From assembly GCF_003148665.1 (NCBI RefSeq), contig NZ_QGGQ01000001.1, positions 637,762 to 701,761 on the forward strand: a stretch of 64,000 bases of DNA. Reading direction: 5' to 3'. Both the position numbers and the translations under genes were made by a program. Below, piece by piece: positions 25,988 through 34,582 of the stretch. Position 1 is the first letter of the stretch. Each line of letters begins with the position of its first letter. The notes under the pieces are model-generated. The model had not been told where the DNA came from and did no database searches. It saw nothing but the letters and a program-made list of their open reading frames with translations. Origin of the DNA: Maribacter polysiphoniae. Lineage in GTDB: Bacteria; Bacteroidota; Bacteroidia; Flavobacteriales; Flavobacteriaceae.

Positions 25988-26509
25988 CTAGAGTAACTTT
26001 TCCCCGATCTCTTCCCATGTATCGGCCCTTTCGAAACCATTGGTGTAGGCATTGTGTGGGGATGAATACAAGATTGATCTACCGTTGAACATTTCAAGGT
26101 TGTAGCTTCGGTCATCAATTAATACGTCCCCTTTTAAGATGTGTTTGTGTCCGCATAAGATCCTGTTTTGCCATGGGATAAAAGGGAAATGTTCATCCAG
26201 CCACTCGCTTTTTTCCTCTAGCGAATTCGGAAATTGCATGGCTGCCGAAGCGATATATACATTATACTTTTCAGCAAGTTCCTTTAAAATATCCTTACTG
26301 CCTTCAATAGGGTTGAGATTTTTAAAGAAACCCCTTCGGGTTGCGTGTTTCCGTATACTTTCCTGATGGGCTTTGGGGACCATTTTCCAAACTTCGGATC
26401 CCTTACAGGCTTCTGGGGTAAGGTTTCCATTGAATTCAGTATTGTAAATTTCAATATGTGCGCCAAACGTATCGGCAATCACCTCATCCATGTCCACAAA
26501 AATTGTCAT
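25988..26509 (-). CDS. 5'(3')-deoxyribonucleotidase (NT5C-type HAD phosphatase)
   Basis: 173 residues. The HAD nucleophile motif is FVDMDEVIAD (Asp6 nucleophile, Asp8 acid/base), motif II lies at YIASAAM, and motif III/IV at KGDVLIDDRSYNLEMF. The protein is short with a small cap, as in mammalian-type cytosolic deoxyribonucleotidase homologues of bacteria. It would dephosphorylate pyrimidine deoxynucleoside monophosphates in the cytoplasm. Monocistronic on the minus strand, convergent with rpmA. Confidence 0.85.
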   Translation of the reverse strand: MTIFVDMDEVIADTFGAHIEIYNTEFNGNLTPEACKGSEVWKMVPKAHQESIRKHATRRGFFKNLNPIEGSKDILKELAEKYNVYIASAAMQFPNSLEEKSEWLDEHFPFIPWQNRILCGHKHILKGDVLIDDRSYNLEMFNGRSILYSSPHNAYTNGFERADTWEEIGEKLL

Positions 26510-26699
26510 ATCGTTGAATTTTGTACGAAGTACCGAAAAAATGATTTGACCCGAAAATGATTCTTAAAACTAAATCGTTAAGCTGGGCTTTTTCTTTAAA
26601 CGGTAGGCTTTTGGAATACCAAAAGGTTGCTAGGTTTTCTACTGTGCTTATTAACATATTCTTATGTGTCTGGGAATATGGATTCCCCATATTGCGTTT

Positions 26700-26707
26700 T
26701 ATCTTTG
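26700..26707 (+). promoter_or_regulatory. -7 box of the SYLF gene
   Basis: TATCTTTG is an exact TAnnTTTG match 26 bp before the preferred ATG at 26734; it supports the short start over the longer frame beginning at 26557. Confidence 0.5.
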
Positions 26708-26733
26708 ATGTAATAATTCTAAAAGTTAATACT

Positions 26734-27264
26734 ATGAAAATGTTCAGGTTAATGGCCGTGATGTCTATGATATTGATGATGAGTGTTGCTACAGGACAGA
26801 CACGGAGTGAGAAGAAGTTAATGCAGGATGCCACAAAGGCTAAAAAAACCATGTTGAAGACAGATGCGGGCATAGAAAAGTTTTTTGATACATCTGCAGG
26901 GTTTGTGATTTTCCCTAATGTGGGTAAAGGTGGATTTATTATCGGTGGTGCTTCCGGAAAGGGAGTCGTCTATGAGAAGGGGGATGTCGTGGGAATGGCT
27001 GACCTAAAGAAACTGAATATTGGATTGCAGGCTGGCGGACAGGCGATTATCGAAGTGATCTTTTTTGAAACCCCGACAGACTTAGCCCGGTTTAAGGAAG
27101 GGAAGTTCCAGTTTGCAGCGGAAGCTTCGGCTGTTGCCTTGAAGTCCGGAATTGCCGTTAATGCCAAATACAAAGACGGTGTAGCCGTGTTTGCCCTACC
27201 AAAGGCTGGTTTAATGGCCGATGCATCGGTTGGTGGCCAGAAATTTGGTTATGATCCTTTTTAA
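26734..27264 (+). CDS. Secreted SYLF/YSC84-domain lipid-binding protein
   Basis: 176 residues from ATG 26734: signal peptide MKMFRLMAVMSMILMMSVATGQ, then a complete SYLF domain (TRSEKKLMQDATKAKKTM, AGFVIFPNVGKGGFIIGGASGKGVVY, NIGLQAGGQAIIEVIFF, GVAVFALPKAGLMADASVGGQKFGYDP). SYLF domains bind phospholipids; here the signal places it in the periplasm. The frame stays open 59 codons further upstream, but that part crosses the promoter and lacks a signal at its start. Ended by a perfect bidirectional terminator. Confidence 0.9.
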   Translation: MKMFRLMAVMSMILMMSVATGQTRSEKKLMQDATKAKKTMLKTDAGIEKFFDTSAGFVIFPNVGKGGFIIGGASGKGVVYEKGDVVGMADLKKLNIGLQAGGQAIIEVIFFETPTDLARFKEGKFQFAAEASAVALKSGIAVNAKYKDGVAVFALPKAGLMADASVGGQKFGYDPF

Positions 27265-27283
27265 GGGTTTATGGGTAAAACGA

Positions 27284-27319
27284 AAAAAAACCTTGTTCTA
27301 TGTAGAACAAGGTTTTTTT
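27284..27319. terminator. Bidirectional terminator between SYLF gene and ahcY
   Basis: A near-perfect 36-bp palindrome: seven A's, CCTTGTTCTA, two bases, TAGAACAAGG, seven T's. Both convergent genes can use it. Confidence 0.95.
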
Positions 27320-27358
27320 GTATCCAATACCTGTGCTTTGTGAAGCACGTGGCTTATT

Positions 27359-28675
27359 CTAGTACCTGTAATAATCGGGTTTAAAAGGACCTTCTACGGT
27401 TACCCCGATATATTTTGCTTGGTCTTCACGGAGCTCTGTAAGCTCGGCACCCAATCTTGATAAATGCAATTTAGCAACTTTTTCGTCCAGATGTTTGGGT
27501 AGCATATATACCTTGTTTTCATAGGCGTCACTATTTTTCCAAAGCTCTATCTGGGCCAAGGTCTGATTGGTGAACGAGTTGCTCATTACAAAACTTGGGT
27601 GGCCAGTGGCACATCCAAGGTTGACCAAACGCCCTTCTGCCAAAACGATAATGTCTTTGCCGTCAATGGTGTATTTGTCTACCTGTGGTTTTATTTCATC
27701 CTTGGTATTGCCATAGTTGGTGTTCAACCAAGCCATATCGATTTCATTGTCGAAATGTCCGATATTACACACGATTACTTTGTCCCGCATGGCTTTAAAA
27801 TGCTCTTCCCTAATAATATCTTTATTTCCTGTGGTTGTGATTACAATATCAGCATTGCCGACCACATTCTCTAATTTCTTCACTTCAAAACCGTCCATAC
27901 AGGCTTGTAAGGCACAGATAGGATCGATCTCGGTAACGGTTACAATAGCGCCTGCACCCTTAAATGAAGCGGCTGTGCCCTTACCTACGTCGCCATACCC
28001 GGCGACTACGACGCGTTTACCGGCCAACATGGTGTCGGTTGCCCTACGAATGGCATCTACGGCACTTTCACGACAACCGTATTTATTATCGAATTTAGAT
28101 TTGGTTACCGAATCGTTTACATTGATGGCGGGCATTGGCAAGGTGCCATTCTTAACCCTTTCGTATAAACGATGGACTCCAGTTGTGGTTTCTTCCGATA
28201 ATCCTTTTACCGCAGAAGCGAGTTCAGGATATTTGTCCAAAACCATATTTGTAAGATCCCCACCATCATCCAAGATCATATTCAACGGTTTGCGGTCTTT
28301 ACCAAAGAATAAAGTTTGCTCTATGCACCAGTCAAATTCCTCTTCGTTCATCCCTTTCCAGGCATACACAGGAACACCAGTGGCAGCAATGGCAGCGGCG
28401 GCATGGTCTTGAGTTGAGAAAATATTACAGGAACTCCAGGTGACATCGGCACCAAGCGCAACCAAGGTTTCGATTAAAACCGCAGTTTGTATGGTCATAT
28501 GCAAGCAACCCGCAATTCGGGCCCCTTTAAGGGGTTGTTCATCCTTGTATTCTTCCCGAAGTGCCATAAGCCCTGGCATTTCTGCTTCGGCCAAGGTAAT
28601 CTCTTTTCTTCCCCAATCCGCTAGGGTAATATCTTTAACCTTATTGGGCACATATGAAACGGTTTTGGTAGCCAT
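27359..28675 (-). CDS. ahcY: Adenosylhomocysteinase
   Basis: 438 residues. Hydrolyses S-adenosylhomocysteine to adenosine and homocysteine in the activated-methyl cycle, using tightly bound NAD. Visible motifs: [32 protein letters not shown] (catalytic Asp), [16 protein letters not shown] (catalytic Lys/Asp), the NAD fold [26 protein letters not shown], and the C-terminal PFKPDYYRY whose Lys and Tyr reach the neighbouring NAD site. The length fits the bacterial enzyme with the 40-residue insertion. A TAACTTTG box precedes it. Confidence 0.97.
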   Translation of the reverse strand: MATKTVSYVPNKVKDITLADWGRKEITLAEAEMPGLMALREEYKDEQPLKGARIAGCLHMTIQTAVLIETLVALGADVTWSSCNIFSTQDHAAAAIAATGVPVYAWKGMNEEEFDWCIEQTLFFGKDRKPLNMILDDGGDLTNMVLDKYPELASAVKGLSEETTTGVHRLYERVKNGTLPMPAINVNDSVTKSKFDNKYGCRESAVDAIRRATDTMLAGKRVVVAGYGDVGKGTAASFKGAGAIVTVTEIDPICALQACMDGFEVKKLENVVGNADIVITTTGNKDIIREEHFKAMRDKVIVCNIGHFDNEIDMAWLNTNYGNTKDEIKPQVDKYTIDGKDIIVLAEGRLVNLGCATGHPSFVMSNSFTNQTLAQIELWKNSDAYENKVYMLPKHLDEKVAKLHLSRLGAELTELREDQAKYIGVTVEGPFKPDYYRY

Positions 28676-28729
28676 ATCCTTTTTTCTTTTTACTTTCGTT
28701 GTTAACTATTGCTCTTTTTTTAAGAATTG

Positions 28730-28756
28730 CAAAGTTACGAATATCCTAAATAACAA
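28730..28756 (-). promoter_or_regulatory. ahcY promoter
   Basis: On the minus strand TTG (28754-28756) and TAACTTTG (28730-28737) are 16 bp apart, one base shorter than the usual range. It overlaps the start of the divergent phosphopantetheinyl transferase gene. Confidence 0.55.
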
Positions 28757-28757
28757 C

Positions 28758-29390
28758 ATGCCTCTTTACAAGACAATAGAAGTTACCCCGTCGATCAAAG
28801 TATATATTTGGAAGATAGAAGAAACCGAAAAGGAACTATCGAAGGCCGTTGAGCTTACCGAACACTGTCAAAACCGTATGGATGGCATGAAGTCCGAATT
28901 GCACCGCAAGGGCTTTTTAAGTATCCGCCATTTAATGGCCGAGGCCGGCTACGAGGACAAGGATTTATACTATGACAAGGTTGGCAAACCACATTTATAT
29001 GATGGTAACCACATCAGTATTACCCATTCGCATCAATTTACCGGGATTATTATAAGTACGGATCAGGAGGTCGGCATCGATATTGAGATGCAACGCGATT
29101 TGATTACCCGTATAGCACATAAATTCACTCCGACCGAGGCCTATGCCCACATTAAGGACAGGAAAGACCTCGTTCGTAAATATACCGTAATCTGGGGCTG
29201 TAAGGAATCGCTGTATAAGATCTATGCTACGGTGGGACTTAGTTTCCTAAGCCATATTTACATCAATGATTTTGAATTTTCGGACGAAATATTGGAAGGA
29301 GAGATCAATTATAAAGGGGATACAACCTATTACAGGCTTAAATTTCTGGAATTTGAAGGCTTCACCTGTGTTTATGCCGTTAAAAAATAA
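28758..29390 (+). CDS. 4'-phosphopantetheinyl transferase, Sfp-like
   Basis: 210 residues from ATG 28758; the frame is open further upstream but that part is antisense to ahcY. The Mg/CoA-binding motifs are VGIDIE and WGCKESLYK, preceded by HISITHSHQFTGIII. It attaches phosphopantetheine from CoA to acyl or peptidyl carrier proteins. Size and WxxKES-YK place it with Sfp-like rather than AcpS enzymes. First gene of an operon followed at 15 bp by the thiamine-binding gene. Confidence 0.93.
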   Translation: MPLYKTIEVTPSIKVYIWKIEETEKELSKAVELTEHCQNRMDGMKSELHRKGFLSIRHLMAEAGYEDKDLYYDKVGKPHLYDGNHISITHSHQFTGIIISTDQEVGIDIEMQRDLITRIAHKFTPTEAYAHIKDRKDLVRKYTVIWGCKESLYKIYATVGLSFLSHIYINDFEFSDEILEGEINYKGDTTYYRLKFLEFEGFTCVYAVKK

Positions 29391-29405
29391 ATTTATATTA
29401 CAATC

Positions 29406-29666
29406 ATGGAAATATCAGTAGAACTTACTTTTTCACCACTACAGGATGATTTTGAACAGCATATCATCAACTTTATTAAAAAATTAAGGGCATCCGGACT
29501 AACGATTTTGGAGAATCCGTTAAGCACCCAAGTATACGGGCCTTATGATGAGGTGATGAAGGTGTTGAACACCGAGATCAAAACGGCTTTTGAATTGATG
29601 GATCGCGGTCTGCTCTATATGAAATTGGTAAAATCTGACCGTAGCGCGTATGAGCCCCATTTTTGA
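29406..29666 (+). CDS. Thiamine-binding (YkoF/MTH1187-like) protein
   Basis: 86 residues. The single ferredoxin-like domain matches the MTH1187/YkoF family: ISVELTFSPLQDDFEQHIINFIKKLRASG, then ENPLSTQVYGPYDEVMKVL. Members bind thiamine or its phosphates in the cytoplasm. The stop overlaps the transporter start by 17 nt. Being coupled to a PnuC-type transporter supports a vitamin-handling role, although no TPP riboswitch lies in front of this operon. Confidence 0.8.
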   Translation: MEISVELTFSPLQDDFEQHIINFIKKLRASGLTILENPLSTQVYGPYDEVMKVLNTEIKTAFELMDRGLLYMKLVKSDRSAYEPHF

Positions 29667-30288
29667 GTTTTTGTTCGGGCAATATGCCGACTATGAAACT
29701 TATTATATTGTTTTAGAGATTGTTGCGGTTATTTTTGGACTGCTATCTGTCTGGTATTCAAAACAAAACAACATTCTGGTTTATCCCACGGGATTGATCA
29801 GTACCTCCATTTACGTCTACCTTCTTTTTAAATGGGGATTGATCGGGGATATGATGATCAACGGCTATTATTTTATAATGAGTCTCTATGGGTGGTATGT
29901 TTGGACACGAAAAGTCGACGATTCACATTTTACACCAATAACAAGAACAACTAGTAAAGAGCATAAAATATCAATCTTGATTTTTATGGCCACCTTGGTC
30001 TTTGTTTTTGTCGTCTATCAAATGTTCGATAAATGGACAAGCTGGACCGCCTATGTAGATACCGTAACAACAGCGGTTTTCTTTGTGGGGATGTGGCTTA
30101 TGGCCAAACGGAAGGTTGAAAATTGGTTGTATTGGATCGTGGGGGATATAATTTCGGTTCCCCTATATTTTTATAAAGGATTTACGTTTACAAGTTTTCA
30201 GTATCTTATATTTACAATAATAGCTATATTCGGATACCTCGCATGGAAGAGAAATTTAGACAGCAACCCGCTGACATTGTCAAAATAG
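29650..30288 (+). CDS. PnuC-family vitamin transporter (NR or thiamine)
   Basis: 212 residues, seven hydrophobic segments (about 19-36, 42-58, 62-82, 108-125, 134-152, 157-173, 178-196). PnuC-type hallmarks are EIVAVIFGLLSVWYSKQNNILVYPTGLIS, NGYYFIMSLYGWYVW and the second-half WLYWIVGDIISVPLYFYKG. PnuC proteins carry nicotinamide riboside and PnuT thiamine by facilitated diffusion, with trapping by a kinase. The upstream neighbour is a thiamine-binding protein, the downstream one a NadR-like kinase, so the substrate is ambiguous. Genes overlap on both sides (17 and 46 nt). Confidence 0.88.
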   Translation: MSPIFEFLFGQYADYETYYIVLEIVAVIFGLLSVWYSKQNNILVYPTGLISTSIYVYLLFKWGLIGDMMINGYYFIMSLYGWYVWTRKVDDSHFTPITRTTSKEHKISILIFMATLVFVFVVYQMFDKWTSWTAYVDTVTTAVFFVGMWLMAKRKVENWLYWIVGDIISVPLYFYKGFTFTSFQYLIFTIIAIFGYLAWKRNLDSNPLTLSK

Positions 30289-30806
30289 TATTATTCGGTC
30301 CGGAATCTACGGGGAAAACCACCCTTTCGGAACAACTGGCACGACATTACCACTCTGTTTGGGTACCAGAATATGCAAGGGAATATCTTCAGGATAAATG
30401 GAATAACGAACGAAAGACCTGTGAGCCCGAAGATCTATTGCCAATTGCCGAAGGGCAAATGCTTCTTGAGAATGATTTGGCCAAAAAAGCATCGAAAGTC
30501 CTAATTTGCGATACCGATTTATTGGAGACCAAAGTGTATTCCGAAGCGTATTATCTTGGGTACTGTGATCCACTTCTGGAAAAGTATGCCTTGGAAAACC
30601 AATATGATCTTTATTTACTTACATACATTGATATCCCTTGGGAGAAAGACGATTTAAGGGACAAGCCCAATGAACGTGAACGGATGTTTTTGTATTTTAA
30701 AGACACATTGGAGAAGTATAACAGGAAATTCATTATCTTAAAAGGGGATAAAAAAACCCGTTTAAAAACCGCAGTCGAACATATAGATAACCTATTGGAA
30801 AAATGA
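30243..30806 (+). CDS. NadR-like P-loop kinase
   Basis: 187 residues. Walker A is FGPESTGKTTLSEQLA; then VPEYAREYL, ICDTDLLETKVYSEAYYG-like segment, and DDLRDKPNERERMF, which align with the ribosylnicotinamide kinase domain of NadR. The NMN adenylyltransferase domain is absent. It would phosphorylate the vitamin entering through the adjacent PnuC protein and so trap it; nicotinamide riboside is the expected substrate by family, but thiamine cannot be excluded from context. It overlaps the transporter gene by 46 nt and DUF4301 by 4 nt (ATGA). Confidence 0.85.
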   Translation: MEEKFRQQPADIVKIVLFGPESTGKTTLSEQLARHYHSVWVPEYAREYLQDKWNNERKTCEPEDLLPIAEGQMLLENDLAKKASKVLICDTDLLETKVYSEAYYLGYCDPLLEKYALENQYDLYLLTYIDIPWEKDDLRDKPNERERMFLYFKDTLEKYNRKFIILKGDKKTRLKTAVEHIDNLLEK

Positions 30807-32344
30807 TTCAATTTACCGAAAACGATTTAAAACAATTGGCCGAAAAAGGCATTGATAAAGAAAAAGTCAGAAATCAAATTCAGATTTTCGAGGAAGGGAT
30901 TCCCTTTGTGAATTTAGTTAAGGCGGCCGTTGTCGGTGATGGTATTCTTAAATTTACGGTACGTGAACAGAAAGAGTTGGCCAATAAGTTCGAAGAGGCC
31001 AAAAAAGGCTTGTCACTTCTGAAATTCGTACCTGCTTCGGGGGCTGCGTCCAGGATGTTCAAGGCTTTGTTTAATTTCTTGGAAGCCTATGATCCCGCAA
31101 AGGAAAGTTTGGAACAATATTTCGAGCGAACCCATGATTCTGATTTACGGGTTTTTAGGGATGGATTGAAAAAATTCCCCTTTTATGAAACCATCATGGA
31201 ACGGATAAAAGGAAAGACAACCAATCCCGATGAGGAGCTCTATCTTTTTGTAAAGGAAATGATGTCTGAGGAAGCTTTGAATTACGGCTTCTATCCTAAA
31301 GGACTTTTACCTTTTCACAACTACGGGGAACATACGGCAACGCCTTTCGAGAAACATTTGAAGGAGGCGTCGAATTATGCCATGGTCGATGGGGAGGCGC
31401 ATTTGCATTTTACGATTTCCGAACAGCATATCGATATGTTTACGAAGGAATATGCCAAAATCAACGAGCGATTGCGCAAAGCCACAAATACGGTTTTCCA
31501 TGTCACTTATTCCTATCAAAAAAGCTCAACGGATACCATTGCGGTTGATATGGATAATAAACCTTTCCGCAATGCTGACGGATCGCTTCTTTTTAGACCT
31601 GGAGGTCATGGGGCCTTGATCGAGAACCTAGATGAGGAGGATGCCGATATCATATTCATTAAAAATATCGACAATGTGGTTGTGCCCAATGCCCAGGAAG
31701 AACTTACAAAGAGTAAAAAAATGTTGGCAGGCCTATTGTTGAAAGTACAGGAGAAAGCATTTGCCTATGCCAAAAGAATCGATGACAATAATTTGACGGC
31801 AAATATCATGTCGGAAATCAAGGAATTCCTAGAGAACGAACTCAATGTGCGTTTTGTGGATAAATACTCGAGTTTCAGTATCGGGGAGCAGATTGAAATA
31901 TTGAAAGACAAGATAAATAGACCGATCCGCATTTGCGGTATGGTCAAAAATGAAGGGGAGCCCGGTGGCGGTCCTTTCTGGATCAAGAATTCGCATAATC
32001 ATGTGTCCTTACAGATTATTGAATCTGCCCAGATCGATATGTCCAATACAAAGCAGGTTGATATTCTTAAAAATGCCACACATTTCAATCCTGTGGATTT
32101 GGTCTGTGGTGTGAAGAACTATAAAGGTGAAAAATATAGTCTATTGAATTATATTGATCATAAGCAAGGCTTTATCACTGAAAAAACAAAAGAGGGCCGT
32201 CCTCTAAAAGCTTTGGAATTACCAGGTCTTTGGAATGGGGCCATGGCATATTGGAACACGATTTTTGTTGAGGTGCCACTGGCAACATTCAATCCTGTGA
32301 AAACAGTGAATGACTTATTGAAACCCACACATCAGGTTTCCTAA
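30803..32344 (+). CDS. DUF4301 protein, nucleotidyltransferase-like
   Basis: 513 residues, the usual DUF4301 length, no membrane segment. LLKFVPASGAASRMFKAL at about residue 75 resembles the glycine-rich nucleotide loop of sugar-nucleotide pyrophosphorylases, and FRPGGHGALIENLDEEDADIIFIKNIDNVV (about 265-295) resembles the PGGHGxx and KNIDN segments of UTP-sugar uridylyltransferases. The domain's activity is not established; a GT-A-like nucleotidyl transfer is inference. Last gene of the vitamin operon, 4-nt overlap with the kinase, terminated at 32370. Confidence 0.88.
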   Translation: MIQFTENDLKQLAEKGIDKEKVRNQIQIFEEGIPFVNLVKAAVVGDGILKFTVREQKELANKFEEAKKGLSLLKFVPASGAASRMFKALFNFLEAYDPAKESLEQYFERTHDSDLRVFRDGLKKFPFYETIMERIKGKTTNPDEELYLFVKEMMSEEALNYGFYPKGLLPFHNYGEHTATPFEKHLKEASNYAMVDGEAHLHFTISEQHIDMFTKEYAKINERLRKATNTVFHVTYSYQKSSTDTIAVDMDNKPFRNADGSLLFRPGGHGALIENLDEEDADIIFIKNIDNVVVPNAQEELTKSKKMLAGLLLKVQEKAFAYAKRIDDNNLTANIMSEIKEFLENELNVRFVDKYSSFSIGEQIEILKDKINRPIRICGMVKNEGEPGGGPFWIKNSHNHVSLQIIESAQIDMSNTKQVDILKNATHFNPVDLVCGVKNYKGEKYSLLNYIDHKQGFITEKTKEGRPLKALELPGLWNGAMAYWNTIFVEVPLATFNPVKTVNDLLKPTHQVS

Positions 32345-32369
32345 GGCCGAACCAAGTTCGATATTCTTC

Positions 32370-32400
32370 AAAAGTGTATAATTTTTATACACTTTTTTTT
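32370..32400 (+). terminator. Terminator after DUF4301
   Basis: 12-bp stem AAAAGTGTATAA/TTATACACTTTT (32370-32381 with 32385-32396), TTT loop, T tract to 32400. Confidence 0.9.
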
Positions 32401-32552
32401 ATTTAAACACATTTTTATACAGTTTGCCATTTTTAATGATTTCGTGTAAAAAACTAGGAATCAATCGATTAAAAAGGAATAACACCCTTGATGGGTTTTG
32501 GCATTGTTTTGTCATAACGTTAATCAAGAATGTTTAATTAAAATCTATAAAA

Positions 32553-32852
32553 ATGAAAAAATTAGTTTTTGCAACAGCATTGGTTTTAGGAGGTTTAACC
32601 GTTAGTACTGCCGCTTCCCCTATTTTCCACGATGGAATAATGGAAGAGGTTCTTGTGCAGGATTTTACTGAAATAGAAATTTCAGAAGTCCCTGAGGCCA
32701 TAACCAGCGCTTTGGAAGAAGCATATCCTGGCGTAACGTTGGTCAAAGCATATAAAAATGGCGAGGAGCAATTTAAATTGGAAGTTTCTTCCGAAGATGG
32801 TAGTACAACGGAATTGTACGCCGATGCCGAAGGGAACTGGATCGAGATGTAA
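32553..32852 (+). CDS. Small secreted PepSY-like protein
   Basis: 99 residues: signal peptide MKKLVFATALVLGGLTVSTAA, then a single acidic domain with VPEAITSALEEAYPGVTLVKAYKNGEEQFKLEV and TTELYADAEGNWIEM, the helix-strand pattern of PepSY-like / beta-lactamase-inhibitor-like repeats in Bacteroidota. Probably periplasmic; function unknown. Monocistronic, with a terminator on each side. Confidence 0.82.
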   Translation: MKKLVFATALVLGGLTVSTAASPIFHDGIMEEVLVQDFTEIEISEVPEAITSALEEAYPGVTLVKAYKNGEEQFKLEVSSEDGSTTELYADAEGNWIEM

Positions 32853-32876
32853 GACGTATTTGGGTTTCGAATCTTA

Positions 32877-32899
32877 AAGCTGCCTTCGGGCAGTTTTTT
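32877..32899 (+). terminator. Terminator of the PepSY-like gene
   Basis: AAGCTGCC-TTCG-GGCAGTTT hairpin with a stable TTCG loop and six T's. Confidence 0.92.
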
Positions 32900-33072
32900 G
32901 TGATCGACATTCGATTTATATGATGAATAGGTTTTTAGCAAGTGCACCGATCAACGACCTTAAAAAAATGCACGGCAATTAAAATTCTATTTATCACCAT
33001 TTAAATCTTACCTATATTTTTTTACGGTGGCTTTACAACCACACCCCACTTTTGTTTCGTTGGTTTGGTCGT

Positions 33073-33101
33073 AAAAAGGGTAGCATTTTGCTACCCTTTT
33101 T
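33073..33101. terminator. Orphan perfect terminator
   Basis: AAAAAGGGTAGCA/TGCTACCCTTTTT, 13 bp, TTT loop. Usable in both directions; no annotated gene ends just before it on either strand. Confidence 0.88.
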
Positions 33102-33211
33102 CATTTTAACAGGATTGTATATCGTTTCAATATTTACGGCAATGACATTTTAGGTTTAGAATAATTTTAGATACCATATAGCTTACTTGTGGTAATTTTA
33201 CGTACATACCT

Positions 33212-34582
33212 ATGATGAATAACGCTATGCCTAAAATCTTGATTATTGAGGACGATACCACGTTTGCCCAGATGTTGCAAAAGTTTTTGATTAAAAAGGG
33301 ATATGGGGTGGAAATCGGTTTTACGGTGAAGGAAGGAAGACAGAAATTAAAACAAAACGCGTTTGATCTAGTGTTGACCGATTTAAGATTGCCCGATGCC
33401 GAAGGAATAGAGTTGATCACGGACATGCAACAGAAGGTGCCTGTGATTATAATGACAGGTTATGCCGAGGTAAGTTCCGCAGTCACGGCCATGAAAAAAG
33501 GGGCTTATGACTATATATCAAAACCTTTTACCCCCGAGGCCGTATTAAAAATTATCGGTTCTGCCTTAAGTACAACCCCGAAAACGGAAACATCACAAAA
33601 AGGACAAGTTGCCCCTAGGGAAAATTTGGAACCCCAACAGCCTTCCTCGAAAATTATCGGTAGTCTCAATTTAGTGAGCCCAGCATCTAAAAAGTTGGAA
33701 GAATATATTGGCCTCGTCGCGCCAACCGACATGTCAGTGTTGATTACAGGGGAGAGTGGCACAGGTAAGGAGGTTACGGCAAAGTCTATCCACGACCGTA
33801 GTGAAAGAAGTGGTAGACCCTTTATCGCCGTGGATTGTGGGGCCATTCCCAAAGAATTGGCCTCTAGTGAGTTCTTTGGACATTTAAAGGGAAGTTTTAC
33901 AGGTGCGATAAATGATAAGGTAGGGACATTCGAGGCGGCAAATGGGGGCACGCTCTTCTTGGATGAAGTAGGCAATCTGCCTTATGACAACCAGATACAA
34001 CTTTTGCGGGCATTGCAAGAACGTAGGATTAGGCGTATCGGAAGCACTAAGGAAATTGATGTGGATGTTAGGATACTTACGGCAACCAACGAGGATTTGA
34101 AGGTTGCGGTAAAGGAGGGAAGGTTTCGGGAGGATTTGTACCACAGGCTGAATGAATTTTCACTTCAGATACCTTCCTTGATAGATAGGCAGGGAGATTT
34201 GGTGGTTCTTGTGGAACATTTTCTGGAAGTTTCCAATAAGCGCTTGAATAAAGGGATTACCGGATTCACGAAGGAAGTTTGGGATATTTTTGAATCCTAT
34301 GGCTGGCCGGGAAATATTCGGGAACTGCAGAATGTTATACAACGTGCCGTACTGTTGACTGGGGACGGTGAAATAACATTAGAAGCCTTGCCCACCGAAA
34401 TTATCGAAACACCTACTGTAAACAACGATAATGGGGATATCTCCAAATCCGAATTTGAAAAGGAGCAAATTATAAAGGCGCTTAAACGTACCAATTATAA
34501 TAAGTCCAAGGCAGCCAAGCTTCTTCAGGTTACAAGAAAGACCTTGTACAATAGAATCAGTCACTATGATCTGGATGTGTAG
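33212..34582 (+). CDS. Sigma-54-dependent response regulator (NtrC family)
   Basis: 456 residues. Receiver domain 8-118 with phospho-acceptor Asp57 (LVLTDLRLPD) and Lys104; AAA+ domain about 150-385 with Walker A GESGTGKE (180-187), Walker B GGTLFLDE (245-252) and the sigma-54-contact loop GSFTGA at 227-232, where the canonical GAFTGA has Ser for Ala; a C-terminal Fis-type HTH (KSKAAKLLQVTRKTLYNRI). It activates RpoN promoters after phosphorylation. Start may also be Met6 (MPKILIIEDD). The 3' end overlaps the convergent hybrid kinase by 26 nt; that kinase is the likely partner. Confidence 0.95.
   Translation: MMNNAMPKILIIEDDTTFAQMLQKFLIKKGYGVEIGFTVKEGRQKLKQNAFDLVLTDLRLPDAEGIELITDMQQKVPVIIMTGYAEVSSAVTAMKKGAYDYISKPFTPEAVLKIIGSALSTTPKTETSQKGQVAPRENLEPQQPSSKIIGSLNLVSPASKKLEEYIGLVAPTDMSVLITGESGTGKEVTAKSIHDRSERSGRPFIAVDCGAIPKELASSEFFGHLKGSFTGAINDKVGTFEAANGGTLFLDEVGNLPYDNQIQLLRALQERRIRRIGSTKEIDVDVRILTATNEDLKVAVKEGRFREDLYHRLNEFSLQIPSLIDRQGDLVVLVEHFLEVSNKRLNKGITGFTKEVWDIFESYGWPGNIRELQNVIQRAVLLTGDGEITLEALPTEIIETPTVNNDNGDISKSEFEKEQIIKALKRTNYNKSKAAKLLQVTRKTLYNRISHYDLDV

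Larger units (their letters stand above)
32853..33211. other. 359-bp gene-free stretch with two terminators
   Basis: After the PepSY-like gene and its terminator (32877-32899) about 170 bases without a gene precede a second perfect terminator (33073-33101), which no annotated gene needs. The sequence GGTGG/CCAC near 33025-33043 can fold locally. A small untranslated RNA is the simplest explanation, but no clear promoter box was found. The final 110 bases should hold the response-regulator promoter. Confidence 0.4.

Noticed and set aside
26557-26733. N-terminal extension of the SYLF protein.
   Set aside because: It covers the promoter box, and the signal peptide begins at 26734.
27599-28412. 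Large plus-strand frames opposite ahcY.
   Set aside because: Antisense shadows of a well-conserved enzyme gene.
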